NCBI GenBank assembly: GCA_951799425.1
Contig: OX637401.1
Span: forward strand, 33,219,780-33,283,779
From: Ilex aquifolium
Lineage: Eukaryota; Streptophyta; Magnoliopsida; Aquifoliales; Aquifoliaceae
Direction: 5' to 3'
DNA length: 64,000 nucleotides
Shown here: one piece after another, positions 1 to 9,000 of the stretch
Layout: every line of letters starts with the position of its first letter
How positions within the stretch are numbered: position 1 is the first letter of the stretch
Translations under genes and position numbers: made by a program
The notes under the pieces: generated by a model
The model's input: only the letters and a program-made list of their open reading frames with translations
Database searches by the model: none
What the model was told of the DNA's origin: nothing

Positions 1-22
1 TGACTTTTGATGTGAATAAAAT
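1..22. repeat. Partial monomer at left edge
   Basis: The last 22 bp of a half-B segment (TGACTTTTGATG onward), cut by the window start. It is identical to the same stretch of the following monomers, so the array continues to the left of this window. Confidence 0.95.
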
Positions 23-122
23 GGTTAGGGATTCAAGAATTCTTTACAATGCAGCAAGAATCATCCTAATCAGAGACCGGAGTAAAAAGTTATGTCAGAA
101 ATACTAAAGAATGGGAAATTAC

Positions 123-130
123 TTTTTTTT
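123..130. other. T8 homopolymer tract (one per monomer)
   Basis: Eight consecutive T between TTAC and CCTAG or CGTAG or CATAG, kept at the same place in almost every monomer. Exceptions seen: T9 in m120 near 45170, a C inside it near 45932 (m122), a G inside it near 52747 and 58804 (the same variant in the two 6-kb copies), and an A inside it near 61077. At 30033 a C-to-T change lengthens the run. Half B has no equivalent. Rigid A/T tracts are common in satellites; no function can be shown here. Confidence 0.8.
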
Positions 131-150
131 CCTAGTGGATGGGAATGGCC
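131..150. other. Length-marker segment: 379 versus 378 bp classes
   Basis: This stretch decides monomer length. The 379-bp class reads GGGGAATGGCC (or GGGGAATTGGC in 41-47 kb); the 378-bp class reads GGGGATGGCC, one A fewer. The bases after the T run also vary by class: CCTAGTGG, CGTAGTGG, CATAGTGG or CCTACTGG. It sits in the part of half A that has no counterpart in half B. It is the most useful marker for following monomer classes along the array. Confidence 0.85.
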
Positions 151-213
151 AACTATACCAACCTTCCATCACCATTTCGAACTTGTTAGAAGGTGAATCA
201 CCAATTTTGATCT

Positions 214-223
214 CAATATATTG
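214..223. other. 10-bp perfect palindrome CAATATATTG
   Basis: CAATATATTG equals its own reverse complement. It lies directly before the GGTTAGGGTTT word of half B and overlaps its first G. It recurs once per monomer; half A has GAATAAAATG at the same offset, so the dyad belongs to the A-to-B junction only. Rarely the flank changes (for example ATTTCAATATATTGG at about 4750, 51695 and 57752), leaving the palindrome intact. A GATCTGAATATATT variant near 10053, 12325 and 18382 breaks it. Confidence 0.7.
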
Positions 224-401
224 GTTAGGGTTTCAAGTTCTCATTACAATGCCGCAAGAGTTAGCTCAATCCGAGTTCGGGAGAAAAAGTTATGTCCGAT
301 ATACTATTTCATTTTAAAGGAGGACTACTTATTACACCAAACTTGCGTTACAATAGAGCCCATGCTAGAGGATTTTTCATGACTTTTGATGTGAATAAAA
401 T
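223..401. repeat. Half-unit B (179 bp) of the reference monomer
   Basis: Second, shorter half of the diverged dimer. It starts with GGTTAGGGTTTCAAG, shares TTACAATGC, GCAAGA and AAAAAGTTATGTC at the same offsets as half A, and ends before the next GGTTAGGGATT. It lacks the T8 tract and the roughly 21 bp of extra sequence of half A. It carries two of the class markers: GAGAAAAAG or GAGAAACAG, and AAAGGAGG or AAAGGTGG. At 179 bp it is close to nucleosome-repeat size, and A plus B is about two nucleosome repeats. Confidence 0.85.
225..233 (-). other. Telo-box-like motif TTAGGGTTT (AAACCCTAA on minus strand)
   Basis: Half B begins GG-TTAGGGTTT-CAAG; the minus strand reads AAACCCTAA, the sequence known as the plant telo-box and one phase of the TTTAGGG plant telomere repeat. 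It occurs once per monomer, about 169 times in the window. Half A has TTAGGGATT at the same offset. The only loss I noticed is in m102 (about 38452-38463), where it reads TTTGGGTTT. It may be fortuitous; whether telomere-repeat-binding proteins bind it is inference only. Confidence 0.55.
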
Positions 402-1416
402 GGTTAGGGATTCAAGAATTCTTTACAATGCAGCAAGAATCATCTTATTTAGAGACCGGAGTAAAAAGTTATGCCAGAAATACTAAAGAATGGGAAATTA
501 CTTTTTTTTCGTAGTGGAGGGGATGGCCAACTATACCAAACTTCCATCACCATTTCGAACTTGTTAGAAGATGAATCACCAATTTTGATCTCAATATATT
601 GGTTAGGGTTTCAAGTTCTCATTACAATGCCGCAAGAGTTAGCTCAATCCGAGTTCGGGAGAAACAGTTATGTCCGATATACTATTTCATTTTAAAGGTG
701 GACTACTTATTACACCAAACTTACGTTACAATAGAGCCCATGCTAGAGGATTTTTCATGACTTTTGATGTGAATAAAATGGTTAGGGATTCAAGAATTCT
801 TTACAATGCAGCAAGAATCATCTTAATCAGAGACCGGAGTAAAAAGTTATGTCAGAAATACTAAAGAATGGGAAATTACTTTTTTTTCCTAGTGGAGGGG
901 AATGGCCAACTATACCAAACTTCCATCACCATTTCGAACTTGTTAGAAGGTGAATCACCAATTTTGATCTCAATATATTGGTTAGGGTTTCAAGTTCTCA
1001 TTACAATGCCGCAAGAGTTAGCTCAATCCGAGTTCGGGAGAAAAAGTTATGTCCGATATACTATTTCATTTTAAAGGAGGACTACTTATTACACCAAACT
1101 TGCGTTACAATAGAGCCCATGCTAGAGGATTTTTCATGACTTTTGATGTGAATAAAATGGTTAGGGATTCAAGAATTCTTTACAATGCAGCAAGAATCAT
1201 CCTAATCAGAGACCGGAGTAAAAAGTTATGTCAGAAATACTAAAGAATGAGAAATTACTTTTTTTTCCTAGTGGAGGGGATGACCAACTATACCAAACTT
1301 CCATCACCATTTCGAACTTGTTAGAAGGTGAATCACCAATTTTGATCTCAATATATTGGTTAGGGTTTCAAGTTCTCATTACAATGCCGCAAGAGTTAGC
1401 TCAATCCGAGTTCGGA

Positions 1417-2969
1417 AGAAAAAGTTATGTCCGATATACTATTTCATTTTAAAGGAGGACTACTTATTACACCAAACTTGCGTCACAATAGAGCCCATGC
1501 TAGAGGATTTTTCATGACTTTTGATGTGAATAAAATGGTTAGGGATTCAAGAATTCTTTACAATGCAGCAAGAATCATCTTATTTAGAGACCGGAGTAAA
1601 AAGTTATGTCAGAAATACTAAAGAATGGGAAATTACTTTTTTTTCGTAGTGGAGGGGATGGCCAACTATACCAAACTTTCATCACCATTTCGAACTTGTT
1701 AGAAGATGAATCACCAATTTTGATCTCAATATATTGGTTAGGGTTTCAAGTTCTCATTACAATGCCGCAAGAGTTAGCTCAATCCAAGTTCGGGAGAAAC
1801 AGTTATGTCCGATATACTATTTCATTTGAAAGGTGGACTACTTATTACACCAAACTTGCGTTACAATAGACCCCATGCTAGAGGATTTTTCATGACTTTT
1901 GATGTGAATAAAATGGTTAGGGATTCAAGAATTCTTTACAATGCAGCAAGAATCATGTTAATCAGAGACCGGAGTAAAAAGTTATGTCAGAAATACTAAA
2001 GAATGGGAAATTACTTTTTTTTCCTAGTGGAGGGGAATGGCCAACTATACCAAACTTCCATCACCATTTCGAACTTGTTAGAAGGTGAATCACCAATTTT
2101 GATCTCAATATATTGGTTAGGGTTTCAAGTTCTCATTACAATGCCGCAAGAGTTAGCTCAATCCGAGTTCGGGAGAAAAAGTTATGTCCGATATACTATT
2201 TCATTTTAAAGGAGGACTACTTATTACACCAAACTTGCGTCACAATAGAGCCCATGCTAGAGGATTTTTCATGACTTTTGATGTGAATAAAATGGTTAGG
2301 GATTCAAGAATTCTTTACAATGCAGCAAGAATCATCTTATTTAGAGACCGGAGTAAAAAGTTATGTCAGAAATACTAAAGAATGGGAAATTACTTTTTTT
2401 TCGTAGTGGAGGGGATGGCCAACTATACCAAACTTTCATCACCATTTCGAACTTGTTAGAAGATGAATCACCAATTTTGATCTCAATATATTGGTTAGGG
2501 TTTCAAGTTCTCATTACAATGCCGCAAGAGTTAGCTCAATCCAAGTTCGGGAGAAACAGTTATGTCCGATATACTATTTCATTTGAAAGGTGGACTACTT
2601 ATTACACCAAACTTGCGTTACAATAGACCCCATGCTAGAGGATTTTTCATGACTTTTGATGTGAATAAAATGGTTAGGGATTCAAGAATTCTTTACAATG
2701 CAGCAAGAATCATGTTAATCAGAGACCGGAGTAAAAAGTTATGTCAGAAATACTAAAGAATGGGAAATTACTTTTTTTTCCTAGTGGAGGGGAATGGCCA
2801 ACTATACCAAACTTCCATCACCATTTCGAACTTGTTAGAAGGTGAATCACCAATTTTGATCTCAATATATTGGTTAGGGTTTCAAGTTCCCATTACAATG
2901 CCGCAAGAGTTAGCTCAATCCGAGTTCGGGAGAAAAAGTTATGTCCGATATACTATTTCATTTTAAAGG
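1417..2969. repeat. Tandem duplication of a 757-bp monomer pair
   Basis: Positions 1417-2212 match 2174-2969 at an offset of 757 bp. Rare shared variants are GCGTCACAATAG in both first members, and ACTTTCATC, CCAAGTTCG, TCATTTGAAAGG, AATAGACCCC and ATCATGTTAATC in both second members. Just outside the match, 1416 is A where 2173 is G, and 2970 is T where 2213 is A. Inside, the one difference seen is CAAGTTCCC at 2890 against CAAGTTCTC. The near identity of several private variants points to a recent single unequal crossover. Confidence 0.85.
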
Positions 2970-5900
2970 TGGACTACTTATTACACCAAACTTGCGTTAC
3001 AATAGAGCCCATGCTAGAGAATTTTTCATGACTTTTGATGTGAATAAAATGGTTAGGGATTCAAGTATTCTTTACAATGCCGCAAGAATCATCTTATTTA
3101 GAGACCGGAGTAAAAAGTTATGTCAGAAATACTAAAGAATGGAAAATTACTTTTTTTTCCTAGTGGAGGGGATGGCCAACTATACCAAACTTCCATCACC
3201 ATTTCGAACTTGTTAGAAGATGAATCACCAATTTTGATCTCAATATATTGGTTAGGGTTTCAAGTTCTCATTACAATGCCGCAAGAGTTATCTCAATCCG
3301 AGTTCGGGAGAAACAGTTATGTCCGATATACTATTTCATTTTAAAGGTGGACTACTTATTACACCAAACTTGCGTTACAATAGAGCCCATGCTAGAGGAT
3401 TTTTCATGACTTTTGATGTGAATAAAATGGTTAGGGATTCAAGAATTCTTTACAATGCAGCAAGAATCATCCTAATCAGAGACCGGAGTAAAAAGTTATG
3501 TCAGAAATACTAAAGAATGGGAAATTACTTTTTTTTCCTAGTGGAGGGGAATGGCCAACTATACCAACCTTCCATCACCATTTCGAACTTGTTAGAAGGT
3601 GAATCACCAATTTTGATCTCAATATATTGGTTAGGGTTTCAAGTTCTCATTACAATGCCGCAAGAGTTAGCTCAATCCGAGTTCGGGAGAAAAAGTTATG
3701 TCCGATATACTATTTCATTTTAAAGGAGGACTACTTAATACACCAAACTTGCGTTACAATAGAGCCCATGCTAGAGGATTTTTCATGACTTTTGATGTGA
3801 ATAAAATGGTTAGGGATTCAAGAATTCTTTACAATGCAGCAAGAATCATCTTATTTAGAGACCGGAGTAAAAAGTTATGCCAGAAATACTAAAGAATGGG
3901 AAATTACTTTTTTTTCGTAGTGGAGGGGATGGCCAACTATACCAAACTTCCATCACCATTTCGAACTTGTTAGAAGATGAATCACCAATTTTGATCTCAA
4001 TATATTGGTTAGGGTTTCAAGTTCTCATTACAATGCCGCAAGAGTTAGCTCAATCCGAGTTCGGGAGAAACAGTTATGTCCGATATACTATTTCATTTTA
4101 AAGGTGGACTACTTATTACACCAAACTTACGTTACAATAGAGCCCATGCTAGAGGATTTTTCATGACTTTTGATGTGAATAAAATGGTTAGGGATTCAAG
4201 AATTCTTTACAATGCAGCAAGAATCATCTTAATCAGAGACCGGAGTAAAAAGTTATGTCAGAAATACTAAAGAATGGGAAATTACTTTTTTTTCCTAGTG
4301 GAGGGGAATGACCAACTATACCAAACTTCCATCACCATTTCGAACTTGTTAGAAGGTGAATCACCAATTTTGATCTCAATATATTGGTTAGGGTTTCAAG
4401 TTCTCATTACAATGCCGCAAGAGTTAGCTCAATCCGAGTTCGGGAGAAAAAGTTATGTCCGATATACTATTTCATTTTAAAGGAGGACTACTTATTACAC
4501 CAAACTTGCGTTACAATAGAGCCCATGCTAGAGGATTTTTCATGACTTTTGATGTGAATAAAATGGTTAGAGATTCAAGAATTCTTTACAATGCAGCAAG
4601 AATCATCTTATTTAGAGACCGGAGTAAAAAGTTATGTCAGAAATACTAAAGAATGGGAAATTACTTTTTTTTCGTAGTGGAGGGGATGGCCAACTATACC
4701 AAACTTCCATCACCATTTCGAACTTGTTAGAAGATGAATCACCAATTTTGATTTCAATATATTGGTTAGGGTTTCAAGTTCTCATTACAATGCCGCAAGA
4801 GTTAGCTCAATCCGAGTTCGGGAGAAACAGTTATGTCCGATATACTATTTCATTTTAAAGGTGGACTACTTATTACACCAAACTTACGTTACAATAGAGC
4901 CCATGCTAGAGGATTTTTCATGACTTTTGATGTGAATAAAATGGTTAGGGATTCAAGAATTCTTTACAATGCAGCAAGAATCATCTTAATCAGAGACCGG
5001 AGTAAAAAGTTATGTCAGAAATACTAAAGAATGGGAAATTACTTTTTTTTCCTAGTGGAGGGGAATGACCAACTATACCAAACTTCCATCACCATTTCGA
5101 ACTTGTTAGAAGGTGAATCACCAATTTTGATCTCAATATATTGGTTAGGGTTTCAAGTTCTCATTACAATGCCGCAAGAGTTAGCTCAATCCGAGTTCGG
5201 GAGAAACAGTTATGTCCGATATACTATTTCATTTTAAAGGTGGACTACTTATTACACCAAACTTACGTTACAAATGAGCCCATGCTAGAGGATTTTTCAT
5301 GACTTTTGATGTGAATAAAATGGTTAGGGATTCAAGAATTCTTTACAATGCAGCAAGAATCATCTTAATCAGAGACCGGAGTAAAAAGTTATGTCAGAAA
5401 TACTAAAGAATGGGAAATTACTTTTTTTTCCTAGTGGAGGGGAATGACCAACTATACCAAACTTCCATCACCATTTCGAACTTGTTAGAAGGTGAATCAC
5501 CAATTTTGATCTCAATATATTGGTTAGGGTTTCAAGTTCTCATTACAATGCCGCAAGAGTTAGCTCAATCCGAGTTCGGGAGAAAAAGTTATGTCCGATA
5601 TACTATTTCATTTTAAAGGAGGACTACTTATTACACCAAACTTGCGTTACAATAGAGCCCATGCTAGAGGATTTTTCATGACTTTTGATGTGAATAAAAT
5701 GGTTAGGGATTCAAGAATTCTTTACAATGCAGCAAGAATCATCTTATTTAGAGACCGGAGTAAAAAGTTATGTCAGAAATACTAAAGAATGGGAAATTAC
5801 TTTTTTTTCGTAGTGGAGGGGATGGCCAACTATACCAAACTTCCATCACCATTTCGAACTTGTTAGAAGATGAATCACCAATTTTGATCTCAATATATTG

Positions 5901-6078
5901 GTTAGGGTTTCAAGTTCTCATTACAATGCCGCAAGAGTTAGCTCAATCCGAGTTCGGGAGAAACAGTTATGTCCGATATACTATTTCATTTTAAAGGAGG
6001 ACTACTTATTACACCAAACTTGCGTTACAATAGAGCCCATGCTAGAGGATTTTTCATGACTTTTGATGTGAATAAAAT

Positions 6079-9000
6079 GGTTAGGGATTCAAGAATTCTT
6101 TACAATGCAGCAAGAATCATCTTAATCAGAGACCGGAGTAAAAAGTTATGTCAGAAGTACTAAAGAATGGGAAATTACTTTTTTTTCCTAGTGGAGGGGA
6201 ATGGCCAACTATACCATACTTCCATCACCATTTCGAACTTGTTAGAAGGTGAATCACCAATTTTGATCTCAATATATTGGTTAGGGTTTCAAGTTCTCAT
6301 TACAATGCCGCAAGAGTTAGCCCAATCCGAGTTCGGGAGAAAAAGTTATGTCCGATATACTATTTCATTTTAAAGGAGGACTACTTATTACACCAAACTT
6401 GCGTTACAATAGAGCCCATGCTAGAGGATTTTTCATGACTTTTGATGTGAATAAAATGGTTAGGGATTCAAGAATTCTTTACAATGCAGCAAGAATCATC
6501 TTAATCAGAGACCGGAGTAAAAAGTTATGTCGGAAATACTAAAGAATGGGAAATTACTTTTTTTTCCTAGTGGAGGGGAATGGCCAACTATACCAAACTT
6601 CCATCACCATTTCGAACTTGTTAGAAGATGAATCACCAATTTTGATCTCAATATATTGGTTAGGGTTTCAAGTTCTCATTTCAATGCCGCAAGAGTTAGC
6701 TCAATCCGAGTTCGGGAGAAACAGTTATGTCCGATATACTATTTCATTTTAAAGGAGGACTACTTATTACACCAAACTTGCGTTACAATAGAGCCCATGC
6801 TAGAGGATTTTTCATAACTTTTGATGTGAATAAAATGGTTAGGGATTCAAGAATTCTTTACAATGCAGCAAGAATCATCTTATTTAGAGACCGGAGTAAA
6901 AAGTTATGTCAGAAATACTAAAGAATGGGAAATTACTTTTTTTTCGTAGTGGAGGGGATGGCCAACTATACCAAACTTCCATCACCATTTCGAACTTGTT
7001 AGAAGATGAATCACCAATTTTGATCTCAATATATTGGTTAGGGTTTCAAGTTCTCATTACAATGCCGCAAGAGTTAGCTCAATCCGAGTTCGGGAGAAAC
7101 AGTTATGTCCGATATACTATTTCATTTTAAAGGAGGACTACTTATTACACCAAACTTGCGTTACAATAGAGCCCATGCTAGGGGATTTTTCATGACTTTT
7201 GATGTGAATAAAATGGTTAGGGATTCAAGAATTCTTTACAATGCAGCAAGAATCATCTTATTTAGAGACCGGAGTAAAAAGTTATGTCAGAAATACTAAA
7301 GAATGGGAAATTACTTTTTTTTCATAGTGGAGGGGATGGCCAACTATACCAAACTTCCATCACCATTTCGAACTTGTTAGAAGATGAATCACCAATTTTG
7401 ATCTCAATATATTGGTTAGGGTTTCAAGTTCTCATTACAATGCCGCAAGAGTTAGCTCAATCCGAGTTCGGGAGAAACAGTTATGTCTGATATACTATTT
7501 CATTTTAAAGGTGGACTACTTATTACACCAAACTTGCGTTACAATAGAGCCCATGCTAGAGGATTTTTCATGACTTTTGATGTGAATAAAATGGTTAGGG
7601 ATTCAAGAATTCTTTACAATGCAGCAAGAATCATCTTAATCAGAGACCGGAGTAAAAAGTTATGTCAGAAATACTAAAGAATGGGAAATTACTTTTTTTT
7701 CATAGTGGAGGGGATGGCCAACTATACCAAACTTCCATCACCATTTCGAACTTGTTAGAAGATGAATCACCAATTTTGATCTCAATATATTGGTTAGGGT
7801 TTCAAGTTCTCATTACAATGCCGCAAGAGTTAGCTCAATCCGAGTTCGGGAGAAACAGTTATGTCTGATATACTATTTCATTTTAAAGGTGGACTACTTA
7901 TTACACCAAACTTGCGTTACAATAGAGCCCATGCTAGAGGATTTTTCATGACTTTTGATGTGAATAAAATGGTTAGGGATTCAAGAATTCTTTACAATGC
8001 AGCAAGAATCATCTTAATGAGAGACCGGAGTAAAAAGTTATGTCAGAAATACTAAAGAATGGGAAATTACTTTTTTTTCCTAGTGGAGGGGAATGGCCAA
8101 CTATACCATACTTCCATCACCATTTCGAACTTGTTAGAAGGTGAATCACCAATTTTGATCTCAATATATTGGTTAGGGTTTCAAGTTCTCATTACAATGC
8201 CGCAAGAGTTAGCCCAATCCGAGTTCGGGAGAAAAAGTTATGTCCGATATACTATTTCATTTTAAAGGAGGACTACTTATTACACCAAACTTGCGTTACA
8301 ATAGAGCCCATGCTAGAGGATTTTTCATGACTTTTGATGTGAATAAAATGGTTAGGGATTCAAGAATTCTTTACAATGCAGCAAGAATCATCTTAATCAG
8401 AGACCGGAGTAAAAAGTTATGTCGGAAATACTAAAGAATGGGAAATTACTTTTTTTTCCTAGTGGAGGGGAATGGCCAACTATACCAAACTTCCATCACC
8501 ATTTCGAACTTGTTAGAAGATGAATCACCAATTTTGATCTCAATATATTGGTTAGGGTTTCAAGTTCTCATTTCAATGCCGCAAGAGTTAGCTCAATCCG
8601 AGTTCGGGAGAAACAGTTATGTCCGATATACTATTTCATTTTAAAGGAGGACTACTTATTACACCAAACTTGCGTTACAATAGAGCCCATGCTAGAGGAT
8701 TTTTCATAACTTTTGATGTGAATAAAATGGTTAGGGATTCAAGAATTCTTTACAATGCAGCAAGAATCATCTTATTTAGAGACCGGAGTAAAAAGTTATG
8801 TCAGAAATACTAAAGAATGGGAAATTACTTTTTTTTCGTAGTGGAGGGGATGGCCAACTATACCAAACTTCCATCACCATTTCGAACTTGTTAGAAGATG
8901 AATCACCAATTTTGATCTCAATATATTGGTTAGGGTTTCAAGTTCTCATTACAATGCCGCAAGAGTTAGCTCAATCCGAGTTCGGGAGAAACAGTTATGT

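Larger units (their letters stand above)
23..222. repeat. Half-unit A (200 bp) of the reference monomer
   Basis: Half A starts at GGTTAGGGATT and runs to the base before the second GGTTAGGG. Its first 84 bp (23-106) align without gaps to 223-306 with 65/84 identical bases by hand count. Its last part, from ACCAAAC or ACCAACC to the next GGTTAGGG, aligns without gaps to the equivalent part of half B; counted on the 868-1243 copy, 51/74 bases agree. The middle differs: half A has about 50 bp between the two aligned blocks and half B about 29 bp. The extra 21 bp sit around the T8 tract and G-rich stretch. Inference: the two halves descend from one ancestral unit of roughly 180-190 bp. Confidence 0.85.
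23..401. repeat. Reference monomer m1 (379 bp)
   Basis: First complete unit, defined here from GGTTAGGGATT of half A to the base before the next one at 402. In order it holds: an EcoRI-type GAATTC in half A, a GACCGG word, a T8 tract (123-130), a G-rich stretch with the 379/378 length marker (131-150), a TTCGAA palindrome (176-181), a 10-bp AT palindrome (214-223), the telo-box-like word (225-233), half B with CCGAGTTCGGG, and an AAAGGAGG or AAAGGTGG word near 305-315. This copy carries the markers of the 379-bp class: the extra A, GAAGGTGAATC, GAGAAAAAG and AAAGGAGG. It differs from most of its class by GGATGGG in place of GGAGGGG. Confidence 0.95.
1..1195. repeat. Segment copied 9 monomers downstream (at 3407-4601)
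   Basis: The left edge of the window matches 3407-4601 at an offset of 3406 bp (9 monomers). Shared rare markers are ACCAACC in m1 and m10, GTTATGCCAG at 469 and 3875, and ACTTACG in half B of m2 and m11. The copies differ at a few places: GGATGGG here against GGAGGGG, ACTTAATAC at about 3735 only in the second, and AATGACC at about 4308 only in the second. They part near 1198, where this copy reads ATCCTAATC and the other ATCTTATTT. The true left limit is outside the window. Confidence 0.7.

Noticed and set aside
225-233. True telomeric or interstitial telomere repeats
   Set aside because: Only a single TTAGGGTTT per monomer is present, never two telomere units in tandem.
250-285. tRNA-like internal promoter (TAGCTCAATCCG near an A box, GTTCGGGAG near a B box)
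   Set aside because: The second word misses the B-box consensus and lies only a few bases from the first, far closer than in any tRNA or SINE; no tRNA fold is possible.
176-285. CENP-B box
   Set aside because: TTCG and CGGG words are present in the monomer, but not in the spacing and order required by the 17-bp consensus on either strand.
305-330. AAAGGAGG as a Shine-Dalgarno site in a bacterial context
   Set aside because: No start codon follows at a suitable distance with a meaningful ORF, the word changes freely to AAAGGTGG, and a 64-kb array of this kind is not bacterial.
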